A stretch of DNA of 5,552 nucleotides from NCBI GenBank assembly GCA_937907715.1, contig CALERM010000202.1, positions 1-5,552 on the forward strand. Reading direction: 5' to 3'. The notes beneath the pieces are model-generated. The model ran no database searches, was not told the DNA's origin, and was given only the letters and a program-made list of their open reading frames with translations. A program made the translations under genes and the position numbers. Every line of letters starts with the position of its first letter. The first letter of the stretch is position 1. This stretch comes from an uncultured Clostridia bacterium (GTDB lineage Bacteria > Bacillota > Clostridia > Oscillospirales > Oscillospiraceae). Shown one piece after another: positions 1 to 5,360 of the stretch.

Positions 1-1
1 C

Positions 2-778
2 GGCTACGAAGACACAGAACACAGCAAGCTTATTGACGCGGCGGCAGACGCCTACGACGCACTCGAGAAGGAAGGTCTCAACTACATCCGCGCGTATGAC
101 AAGACCGCAGACGAGCCTGTCGTAAAGAAGCTCAAGGCTTGCCAGAAGGCGATCAAGAAGCTCATTTCGCAGGATACGAAGGATCAGAAGGCGGCGCAGA
201 AGGTCGCGCAGAAGATTGCAAAGCTTCCCGAAGCCGACAAGGTCGTCGTGAAGAACCAAAAGGCAATCAAGGCGGCAAGAACCGCATATGAGAAGCTGAG
301 CGACAACGCGAAGAAGTACGCCGACGAGCTGACCTATACGGCAGACGGCGAGACCGTTTCCTACATGGAAAAGCTGGCAGCCTGCGAGGACGCACTCAAG
401 ACCGCAGCGCAGGATGAAGAAGCAGCAGAAGAAGTGGAAAAACTCATCCGGAAGCTTCCTACGGCAAAGCGCGTGAAGGAAAAAGATCATGACGAGATTC
501 AGACCGCTTGGGACCTGTATCAGAATCTGTCGAAAAAGCAGCAGGGCTTGATTGCCGCGAAGTACGTGCAGAAGCTGATGGACTGCTGCAAAGCAGCAAA
601 TATCTCGACGGAGGTAAGCGAAACGGATATCGAGGCGCTTGCGCTTGCGCAGGCGGAAATCGCCCGCGAGGCTGCCGTCATCGAGCAGTTCGTGCTGACG
701 GACGACGAGGACGAAGCGCCTTCGCTCGAGGAAGACCTCGAAGAGGCGCTGGACGAGGACCTCGAAGAGGCGCAATAA
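2..778 (+). CDS. Helical repeat protein with acidic C-terminal tail, 5'-truncated
   Basis: The frame is open from base 2 to the TAA at 776-778, so 258 C-terminal residues are visible and the start lies outside the window; the GTG at 248 is internal. Three diverged repeats can be aligned by eye, at about residues 9-58, 68-133 and 145-200 of the fragment. The last two begin with V-x-K-(I/L)-I-x-K-LP and continue with I-x-x-A-x-x-x-Y-x-x-L, then a second helix ending near K-L-x-x-C. The first two share a short Y-(D/T)-x-x-A-D insert. This pattern is typical of alpha-helical repeats in large Clostridia surface or secreted proteins, but no sorting signal or membrane anchor is present. The protein ends in an Asp/Glu-rich tail containing two 8-residue repeats. 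It is very rich in Lys, Ala and Glu. I do not recognise a specific function; a cell-surface or secreted role is inferred from repeat style only. Confidence 0.85.
   Translation, partial: GYEDTEHSKLIDAAADAYDALEKEGLNYIRAYDKTADEPVVKKLKACQKAIKKLISQDTKDQKAAQKVAQKIAKLPEADKVVVKNQKAIKAARTAYEKLSDNAKKYADELTYTADGETVSYMEKLAACEDALKTAAQDEEAAEEVEKLIRKLPTAKRVKEKDHDEIQTAWDLYQNLSKKQQGLIAAKYVQKLMDCCKAANISTEVSETDIEALALAQAEIAREAAVIEQFVLTDDEDEAPSLEEDLEEALDEDLEEAQ
728..775 (+). repeat. Two tandem 24-bp units encoding the acidic tail
   Basis: Units at 728-751 and 752-775 encode EEDLEEAL and DEDLEEAQ. The 16 bases GACCTCGAAGAGGCGC are identical in both copies (734-749 and 758-773). The near identity at DNA level suggests a recent in-frame duplication at the very end of the gene. 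Confidence 0.85.
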
Positions 779-811
779 GCCGGAGCCTACCGGCATTCTC
801 TGAAACAGCAG

Positions 812-841
812 CAGCCCCCGGCGATGCATCGCCGGGGGCTG
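812..841 (+). terminator. Perfect GC-rich stem-loop after the repeat-protein gene
   Basis: A perfect 30-base palindrome lies 34 bases after the stop codon. The 13-base arms 812-824 and 829-841 flank a central TGCA. The stem is very GC-rich, but no T-tract follows, so it is not a canonical intrinsic terminator. It may end transcription weakly, protect the 3' end of the mRNA, or act in both directions. Confidence 0.6.
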
Positions 842-858
842 TCTGCATATCTGCGCGA

Positions 859-887
859 TTGCAAAACGGGAAAAAGTCTGGTATGAT
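859..887 (+). promoter_or_regulatory. Sigma-A-type promoter of the tetR-like gene
   Basis: TTGCAA (859-864) is a -35 match at four of six positions. A 17-base spacer leads to TATGAT (882-887), with a TG at 879-880 giving an extended -10. The predicted start of transcription is near 894, about 34 bases before the ATG at 928. Confidence 0.75.
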
Positions 888-901
888 AAGAAAAAGCAAC
901 C

Positions 902-911
902 CGTCATGACG
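902..911. promoter_or_regulatory. 10-bp palindrome in the tetR leader, possible operator
   Basis: CGTCATGACG is a perfect palindrome between the predicted transcription start and the Shine-Dalgarno AAAGGAAG (912-919). TetR-family repressors usually bind palindromes overlapping their own promoter or leader, so autoregulation here is plausible but unproven. A looser outer pair, ACGGG (866-870) and CCCGT (900-904), flanks the -10 box. Confidence 0.35.
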
Positions 912-927
912 AAAGGAAGCAAAAGCC

Positions 928-1491
928 ATGGCAAACTTTACGAAGCAGGCAATCAAGGCGGCGTTTCTGGAGCTGCTGGACGAAAAGCCGCTGAACAAGA
1001 TTTCGGTGCGCGACATCGTCGAGCGCTGCGGCATCAACCGCAATTCGTTCTACTATCATTTTCAGGACATTCCGTCGCTGCTGGGCGAGATCATCGTCGA
1101 GCGGACAAACGAGCTGATGGCGCAGTACCCGACGGTCGACAAGATTGAAGAGGCGTTCCGCGCGTCGATTGCCTACGCGCAGAAAAACCGCCGCGCGATC
1201 ATGCATGTGTATAACTCCGTCAGCCGCGACACCTTTGAATCAAGCGTCATGCGCCTGTGCGCGTATATGACCGAGCAGTATCTGCAATCCGCTTACCCCG
1301 ACGCCCGGATTTCAGACGCCGACCGCGAGGTGCTGCACCGGTTCATCAAGTGCCAGCTTTTCGGGCTGTGCATCGACTGGATGCTCGGCGGCATGAAGCC
1401 GGACACGGGCGAAAAAATGGGACGGATTCTGGAGCTTTATCGCGGCGTTGCGGCGCTGATTCTGGAAAACTGCCGTACGTCGAACGCCTGA
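928..1491 (+). CDS. TetR/AcrR-family transcriptional regulator
   Basis: The protein has 187 residues, a normal length for TetR-family repressors. These are dimeric proteins with an N-terminal DNA-binding domain and a ligand-sensing helical C-terminal domain. The helix-turn-helix is clear: residues 22-45 hold ISVRDIVERCGINRNSFYYHF, where I-x-V-R-D-I-x-x-x-x-G-I-x-x-x-x-F-Y-x-H-F is the family signature. The C-terminal half, about 75-187, is divergent; its region FIKCQLFGLCIDWMLGGMK (about 137-156) is reminiscent of the TetR proteins common in Firmicutes that lack an assigned ligand. The ATG at 928 is preceded by AAAGGAAG (912-919) with 8 bases spacing. It is transcribed from its own promoter at 859-887 and lies 157 bases upstream of the HdeD-like gene on the same strand, which is therefore the first candidate target together with the CmpB-like gene. 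The ligand and true targets cannot be read from the sequence. Confidence 0.93.
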   Translation: MANFTKQAIKAAFLELLDEKPLNKISVRDIVERCGINRNSFYYHFQDIPSLLGEIIVERTNELMAQYPTVDKIEEAFRASIAYAQKNRRAIMHVYNSVSRDTFESSVMRLCAYMTEQYLQSAYPDARISDADREVLHRFIKCQLFGLCIDWMLGGMKPDTGEKMGRILELYRGVAALILENCRTSNA

Positions 1492-1514
1492 AACTTTTGC
1501 AGCTGCCCAATTTT

Positions 1515-1558
1515 CAGACAAATCGCGCCGAATGTCTGTCTTTCGGACATCCGGTTTT
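1515..1558 (+). promoter_or_regulatory. Overlapping inverted repeats after tetR: weak terminator or operator
   Basis: CCGAATGTC (1528-1536) and GACATCCGG (1546-1554) form a 9-bp stem with one mismatch and a 9-base loop, followed directly by TTTT (1555-1558). This resembles a weak intrinsic terminator for tetR. A competing stem, CAGACA (1515-1520) with TGTCTG (1533-1538), uses the same middle segment, so the two cannot form together. As DNA, the repeated TGTC/GACA elements could also be a regulator-binding site just upstream of the next promoter. Confidence 0.4.
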
Positions 1559-1567
1559 CTCTGCCCA

Positions 1568-1596
1568 TGGAGGGGAAAAGAAAACGCCGGTATAAT
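1568..1596 (+). promoter_or_regulatory. Probable promoter of the HdeD-CmpB gene pair
   Basis: A consensus TATAAT lies at 1591-1596. At a 17-base spacing the -35 position holds TGGAGG (1568-1573), matching only three of six consensus bases, so the promoter may be weak or need an activator. Predicted transcription begins near 1603. Read-through from tetR is also possible. Confidence 0.5.
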
Positions 1597-1634
1597 CAGA
1601 AGCAAATAACAGGCTGTGCGCGCTCGCGCGCGAA

Positions 1635-1643
1635 AGGGGAGAG
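1635..1643 (+). promoter_or_regulatory. Shine-Dalgarno that fixes the HdeD-like start
   Basis: AGGGGAGAG ends 5 bases before the ATG at 1649. This site favours that ATG over the in-frame GTG at 1616, which has no Shine-Dalgarno and would add a Arg-rich extension read from the GC repeat. Confidence 0.75.
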
Positions 1644-1648
1644 AGTTT

Positions 1649-2245
1649 ATGCGTTCCGTCGTTCCGATGAAAACGGCAAAAATCGGATATCTGGTGATAT
1701 CCGTTCTGTTCTGCGTGCTGGGCATTGTCCTCATTGCCGCGCCCAGGACATCAGTTGTGTGGCTGGGGCGTCTGCTTGGCATCGGCATGATCGTCTTCGG
1801 CGCGATCAAGCTGGTGGGCTATTTTTCCAGAGACCTGTTCCGCCTGGCGTTTCAGTATGATCTGGCGTTCGGCATTCTGCTGCTTGCGCTCGGTATCGTC
1901 ACGCTCGCGCGTCCGAACGGCGCGATGAGCTTTCTGTGTATCGTCTTCGGCATTCCCGTGCTTGCCGACGGGCTGTTCAAGATTCAGATTTCGCTCGATG
2001 CAAAGCGCTTCGGTATCGAAAAATGGTGGATGGTTCTGCTGCTGGCAGCGTTTACCTGCGTGATCGGGCTGCTGCTCGTCATTCGCCCGTCGGAGGCGGC
2101 AAGGGCTTTGATGGTGCTGATGGGCATTTCGCTGCTGCTCGACGGGGTTTTGAACATGTGCGTGGCGTGGCTGTGCGTGAAAATCGTCCGCAACCAGCGC
2201 CCGGATGTGCTGGATGAAGATTATGAAGAGCTGAAGGATGAATGA
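1649..2245 (+). CDS. HdeD-family (DUF308) membrane protein
   Basis: The 198-residue protein is almost wholly hydrophobic, with six predicted membrane segments at about 12-31, 35-58, 70-87, 92-111, 126-145 and 150-177. It shows a threefold repeat of two-segment units: LGIVLIAAP...LGIGMIVFGAIKL, then LGIVTLARP...FGIPVLADGLFKI, then IGLLLVIRP...MGISLLLDGVLNM. This is the hallmark of the HdeD/DUF308 family. The C-terminal tail (about 178-198) is acidic and probably cytoplasmic. E. coli HdeD is linked to acid resistance at high cell density; the biochemical activity of Firmicutes members is unknown, so acid stress is only a family hint. It lies between the TetR-family regulator and the CmpB-like gene; its stop codon overlaps the next Shine-Dalgarno, implying coupled translation. 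Family assignment is firm; function is not. Confidence 0.88.
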   Translation: MRSVVPMKTAKIGYLVISVLFCVLGIVLIAAPRTSVVWLGRLLGIGMIVFGAIKLVGYFSRDLFRLAFQYDLAFGILLLALGIVTLARPNGAMSFLCIVFGIPVLADGLFKIQISLDAKRFGIEKWWMVLLLAAFTCVIGLLLVIRPSEAARALMVLMGISLLLDGVLNMCVAWLCVKIVRNQRPDVLDEDYEELKDE

Positions 2246-2260
2246 GGAGGAAGTGTCTTG
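2244..2260 (+). promoter_or_regulatory. Shine-Dalgarno and TTG start of the CmpB-like gene
   Basis: GAGGAGG (2244-2250) overlaps the last two bases of the upstream TGA stop (2243-2245) and sits 7 bases before TTG (2258-2260). The first residues encoded, MKTIETWFLWLM, match how CmpB-family proteins begin just before the first membrane segment, so the TTG start is well supported. The arrangement suggests translational coupling and a damped expression level. Confidence 0.8.
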
Positions 2261-3139
2261 AAAACAATCGAAACCTGGTTTCTCTGGCTGATGATCTACA
2301 GCATCATCGGCTGGGTGTATGAAAGCACAATCTGCTCCATCGGGCACCGGAAGCTGATCAACCGCGGCTTTCTGAACGGTCCGTACTGCCCGATCTACGG
2401 CACGGGCGCCGTGCTGGTGCTGCTGGTGCTGGGCAGAATCCGGAATCCCGTGCTGCTGTTTTTTGCCGGCGCGGTGGTCACGTGCAGTCTGGAATATCTG
2501 ACGTCGTGGCTGATGGAAAAGCTGTTCCACGCCCGTTGGTGGGACTACTCGAAGCGAAAATTCAACATCGGCGGGCGCGTGTGCCTGCTTGGCGCGGTCG
2601 TTTTCGGCGCGTTTTCGGTGGTGCTGATTCTGGTGCTGCATCCGTTCGTCAAGAGCCTCACCGACCGGCTGACGGACGCGGCATTGAGCTGGATCTGCGC
2701 GATTTTGTTTGCGGGCATTGTCTCGGACCTTATCGTGACGGTGAAAGGACTGCTCGGCACGCATGCGGTCTTTGCCGAGTACGCGGTGCTGCTGCAGCAG
2801 AAGCGCAGGGAGCTGGCTGAGAGACTCAGAGTCGGCGCAGCTGAGGGGCGCGAGCGCATCCTGGCGGCGACGCAGGAGGAGCGCGAAAAGCTCCGCGAGG
2901 CTGCCGCATACGGCGAAGAGGAGCACGAGCGCATCCGCCGCGACGCCGAGGAAGAACGCGACCGGTTCTATGCGAAGCTGCAAATGCGCCTGAACGCGCA
3001 GCAGCGCCGTACGATCTACAGCTTCCCGCACCTGACGCTTACGCGCAACAACGAGGTTCTCGAGGGTCTGCGCCAGAACATGGAGAGGATGCGCCAGCGC
3101 GCAAAGCAGATGAAGAACGGCGCGAACGCAGCAAAATAA
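2258..3139 (+). CDS. CmpB-family putative ABC-transporter-like membrane protein with coiled-coil tail
   Basis: The protein has 293 residues. Residues 1-165 match the CmpB family (annotated as putative ABC transporter permease, type IV): GWVYES at 18-23, NRGFLNGPYCPIYG at 35-48, a WWDYS motif at 94-98 and NIGGRVCL at 103-110. About five membrane segments lie near 5-22, 47-61, 65-82, 108-128 and 143-163. Residues 175-250 form a long, highly charged Glu/Arg/Lys helix, probably a cytoplasmic coiled coil, followed by a conserved-looking YSFPHLT segment (254-260) and a basic end. No ATP-binding partner is encoded nearby, so transport is not supported by context and the family name should be taken as provisional. 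It follows the HdeD-like gene by 12 bases, starts with TTG, and is the last gene before a strong terminator at 3163-3194. Family assignment is confident; substrate and role are unknown. Confidence 0.85.
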   Translation: MKTIETWFLWLMIYSIIGWVYESTICSIGHRKLINRGFLNGPYCPIYGTGAVLVLLVLGRIRNPVLLFFAGAVVTCSLEYLTSWLMEKLFHARWWDYSKRKFNIGGRVCLLGAVVFGAFSVVLILVLHPFVKSLTDRLTDAALSWICAILFAGIVSDLIVTVKGLLGTHAVFAEYAVLLQQKRRELAERLRVGAAEGRERILAATQEEREKLREAAAYGEEEHERIRRDAEEERDRFYAKLQMRLNAQQRRTIYSFPHLTLTRNNEVLEGLRQNMERMRQRAKQMKNGANAAK

Positions 3140-3162
3140 CCGAGCCGTTCCGCTTGAGAAGG

Positions 3163-3194
3163 AAAACCGCACGGTCTTTGACTGTGCGGTTTTT
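3163..3194 (+). terminator. Intrinsic terminator of the CmpB-like gene
   Basis: A 10-bp stem, CCGCACGGTC (3167-3176) with GACTGTGCGG (3180-3189), contains one G-T pair and a TTT loop. It is flanked by AAAA (3163-3166) and TTTTT (3190-3194), so it could act in both directions. It lies 23 bases after the stop and separates this block from glmS. Confidence 0.92.
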
Positions 3195-3212
3195 GTGCGT
3201 GGAAAAATAGAT

Positions 3213-3242
3213 GTGGCATTTTTTATCGTTTTGTAATATAAT
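3213..3242 (+). promoter_or_regulatory. Promoter of the glmS unit
   Basis: A consensus -10 TATAAT (3237-3242) lies in an AT-rich stretch. GTGGCA (3213-3218) matches the -35 consensus at four positions with an 18-base spacer. Transcription would begin near 3249, leaving about 42 bases ahead of the ribozyme cleavage site. Confidence 0.75.
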
Positions 3243-3289
3243 GTTACCATCGCAGGAAGGAAAGGAGGCTATGGCAAAACGCCATCACA

Positions 3290-3440
3290 AGCGCCAGTGC
3301 CTGCCGGAGCCCGGCAGGACAACGAGGGGAAACGTGATCGAAGATTCGGCGGATGCGTTTCCGTGCCGCCCTGTGCGCGTGACGCAGTCAGAAATATGCG
3401 GGTAACCGCAAAACAGAGGGGCTGCGAACAGGAAGCAGGC
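3290..3440 (+). ncRNA. glmS ribozyme (glucosamine-6-phosphate-activated self-cleaving RNA)
   Basis: The leader of glmS carries the conserved core of this ribozyme class: AGCGCCAG at 3290-3297, ACGAGG at 3322-3327, then GATCGAAGATTCGGCGGATG at 3336-3355. Cleavage is expected between A3290 and G3291. Supporting helices are an 8-bp P1 hairpin (3300-3307 with 3311-3318, loop AGC), GGAAACG (3328-3334) with CGTTTCC (3356-3362), CCTGT (3370-3374) with ACAGG (3428-3432), CGCAG (3383-3387) with CTGCG (3422-3426), and an apical TGCGG/CCGCA hairpin with a GTAA tetraloop (3397-3410). CGCC (3292-3295) is complementary to GGCG (3348-3351), as the pseudoknotted core requires. In characterised members GlcN6P, the product of GlmS, acts as the cleavage cofactor, and the cut mRNA is degraded, giving feedback repression. 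The 3' boundary is approximate. Helix names and mechanism come from family knowledge, not from this sequence. Confidence 0.95.
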
Positions 3441-3472
3441 AAATATCTGCGAGTTTGTTCTGAACTTATCTC

Positions 3473-3479
3473 AGGAGGA
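3473..3479 (+). promoter_or_regulatory. Shine-Dalgarno of glmS
   Basis: AGGAGGA ends 8 bases before the ATG at 3488. It lies downstream of the ribozyme, so self-cleavage does not remove it; control acts through loss of the 5' part and mRNA decay rather than by masking this site. Confidence 0.85.
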
Positions 3480-3487
3480 ACTTAATT

Positions 3488-5329
3488 ATGTGTGGAATTG
3501 TTGGTTATATCGGCAAGGAGCAGGCGGCGCCCATTTTGCTGGAGGGGCTTGCGCGGCTGGAGTACCGGGGCTATGACTCCGCGGGCATCTGCGTGGCGGA
3601 AAACGGCGTGCTGGACGTTGCAAAGTGCAAGGGCAGGCTTAAAAATCTTGCTGCGATGACAGAAAACGGCGCGCTGCTGCACGGCACCGCCGGCATTGGG
3701 CACACTCGCTGGGCGACCCATGGCGAGCCGAACGATATCAACTCCCATCCCCATGTGTCCCAGAACGGCAAGGTCGCGCTGGTTCACAACGGCATCATTG
3801 AAAACTATCTGGAAATCCGCGAATTTCTCGAAGAAAAGGGCGTGCAGTTCGCGTCCCAGACCGACTCGGAGGTCGTCGCGCAGCTGCTCGAGTACTGCCT
3901 CGGGCTCGATGAGGTCCACTGCATGCAGGACGCCATCTATATGGTCCTGCACCGCATCGAGGGCGCGTATGCCTTCGGCATCGTCTGTGCAGACGACCCG
4001 GAGAGAATCTACGCGGCAAGAAAAGACGCGCCGCTGCTGCTGGGCTACGGCGACGGGTGCAACTTCATCGCCTCGGACGTGACGGCGCTGGTCAAATACA
4101 CCAGAGACGTGGCATACATGGAAGATGGCGAGGTCGCGGTTCTGACGCGCGACTCCATTCAGGTCTTCAACGCCATGGAGCTGCCGATTGAAAAGGAGCA
4201 CCACCATATCGATTGGGAAATTTCTGCGGCAGAAAAGGGCGGCTATCCGCATTTCATGCTCAAGGAAATCATGGAGCAGCCCGAGGCGCTGCGCCGCGCG
4301 ATTACCCCGCGCGTCAAAGACGGCAGAATCGACCTCGGCGATCTGATTCTCAGCAGACAGACCGTTGAAAATTTCAGCCGTATCATGATCATCGCCTGCG
4401 GGTCGTCGTATCATGTGGGCATGCTCGGCAAATACACGATCGAAAAGCTGACGCGCATTCCGGTTGAGGCGGTTTTAGCCTCCGAGTTCCGGTACTGCGA
4501 CCCGATTGTAGACGAGAAAACGCTGGTTATCGTCATCAGCCAGTCGGGCGAGACGCTCGACACCATGGCGGCTCTGCGCGAGGCAAAATCGCGCGGGGCG
4601 CGGGTGCTTTCGATTGTCAACGTGGTCGGAAGCTCGATTGCGCGTGAATCGGATGATGTGCTGTATACCTGGGCAGGACCCGAGATTGCCGTCGCCACGA
4701 CGAAGGCATACTCCACGCAGCTGGCGGTCATTGATATGCTCGCCATCTACATGGCAGACGCGCTCGGAAGGCTCAGCGCGCCGGAATATGCGCGGCTGGT
4801 GCAGGAGCTGCTGCGGCTGCCGGAGAAGATTGAAACAGTGCTGCAGAGCCGCGAGAAAATTCAGTTCTTTGCCTCCAAGTATTTTAACCACGACTCGGTC
4901 TTCTTCATCGGACGCAATCTTGACTATGCCCTGGGACTCGAAGGCTCTCTCAAGCTCAAGGAGATTTCCTATATCCACTCCGAGGCGTATGCGTCGGGCG
5001 AGCTCAAGCACGGCACGATTTCTCTGATCGAGGACGGCACGCTGGTCATTGCGCTGGGGCTTTACGGACCGCTGTTTGAAAAGGCAATGAGCAACGTCAT
5101 CGAGGTCAAGGCAAGAGGTGCAAACGTCCTTGCGCTTACGACCGAAAGCGGCGCGGAGGAGATGGAAAAGCGCGTCGACGCGCTTATGACTGTGCCTGAC
5201 ACGGAGCTGATGTTCCTGCCGTCGCTGGGCGTAGTGAGTCTGCAGCTGTTTGCGTATTATATCGCGCTGCAAAGAGGCTGCGATATTGATAAGCCCAGAA
5301 ATCTTGCAAAGAGCGTGACTGTGGAATAA
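3488..5329 (+). CDS. glmS: Glutamine-fructose-6-phosphate aminotransferase (isomerizing)
   Basis: This 613-residue protein is full length for bacterial GlmS. It converts fructose-6-phosphate and glutamine to glucosamine-6-phosphate and glutamate in the cytoplasm, the entry to UDP-GlcNAc and peptidoglycan. The N-terminal class II glutaminase domain (about 2-225) starts MCGIVGYIG, so Cys2 becomes the N-terminal nucleophile after Met removal. HTRWATHG (72-79), HNGIIENY (100-107) and QTDSEVVAQL (124-133) are intact. The first SIS domain (about 290-425) has CGSS (304-307) and SQSGET (351-356), which bind the sugar phosphate. The second SIS domain (about 460-600) has K489 and E492 in LKLKEISYIHSEAY, and H508 in GELKHG. 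The C-terminus KPRNLAKSVTVE carries the catalytic-site Lys608. All expected catalytic residues are present. The gene stands alone between a ribozyme leader and a terminator and is controlled by its own product through that ribozyme. Confidence 0.98.
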   Translation: MCGIVGYIGKEQAAPILLEGLARLEYRGYDSAGICVAENGVLDVAKCKGRLKNLAAMTENGALLHGTAGIGHTRWATHGEPNDINSHPHVSQNGKVALVHNGIIENYLEIREFLEEKGVQFASQTDSEVVAQLLEYCLGLDEVHCMQDAIYMVLHRIEGAYAFGIVCADDPERIYAARKDAPLLLGYGDGCNFIASDVTALVKYTRDVAYMEDGEVAVLTRDSIQVFNAMELPIEKEHHHIDWEISAAEKGGYPHFMLKEIMEQPEALRRAITPRVKDGRIDLGDLILSRQTVENFSRIMIIACGSSYHVGMLGKYTIEKLTRIPVEAVLASEFRYCDPIVDEKTLVIVISQSGETLDTMAALREAKSRGARVLSIVNVVGSSIARESDDVLYTWAGPEIAVATTKAYSTQLAVIDMLAIYMADALGRLSAPEYARLVQELLRLPEKIETVLQSREKIQFFASKYFNHDSVFFIGRNLDYALGLEGSLKLKEISYIHSEAYASGELKHGTISLIEDGTLVIALGLYGPLFEKAMSNVIEVKARGANVLALTTESGAEEMEKRVDALMTVPDTELMFLPSLGVVSLQLFAYYIALQRGCDIDKPRNLAKSVTVE

Positions 5330-5331
5330 CG

Positions 5332-5360
5332 AAAAACCCGGAGCTTAGCTCCGGGTTTTT
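5332..5360 (+). terminator. Intrinsic terminator of glmS, probably bidirectional
   Basis: A perfect 8-bp stem, CCCGGAGC (5337-5344) with GCTCCGGG (5348-5355), has a TTA loop. AAAAA precedes it and TTTTT follows, so it can work on either strand. It begins two bases after the glmS stop codon. Confidence 0.95.

Noticed and set aside
508..909. 133-codon + strand frame overlapping the repeat-protein end
   Set aside because: It is out of frame with the repeat protein, continues through the palindromic stem-loop and the tetR promoter, and its Arg/Gly-rich translation is typical of a shifted frame.
1616..1648. GTG start for the HdeD-like gene 33 bases upstream
   Set aside because: It lacks a Shine-Dalgarno and would add an Arg-rich stretch from the GC repeat; the ATG at 1649 has a good site at proper distance.
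1751..3250. 499-codon minus-strand open frame
   Set aside because: It lies opposite two well-supported membrane protein genes and runs through the terminator and glmS promoter. Its composition is Gln, His, Arg and Ala rich with no recognisable domain, which is what the complement of GC-rich, Leu-rich coding DNA produces.
3211..3405. 64-codon frame covering the glmS promoter and ribozyme as a gene
   Set aside because: Its first ATG lies upstream of the predicted transcription start, and the DNA is fully explained by the promoter and ribozyme. Only the shorter frame from 3271 is kept, as a speculative finding.
3482..4414. 310-codon minus-strand open frame
   Set aside because: It is antisense to the conserved glutaminase domain of glmS, has no domain signature, and overlaps the glmS start and Shine-Dalgarno.
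4475..5272. 265-codon minus-strand open frame
   Set aside because: It is antisense to the SIS domains of glmS and shows no conserved motif; its length is explained by high GC at third codon positions.
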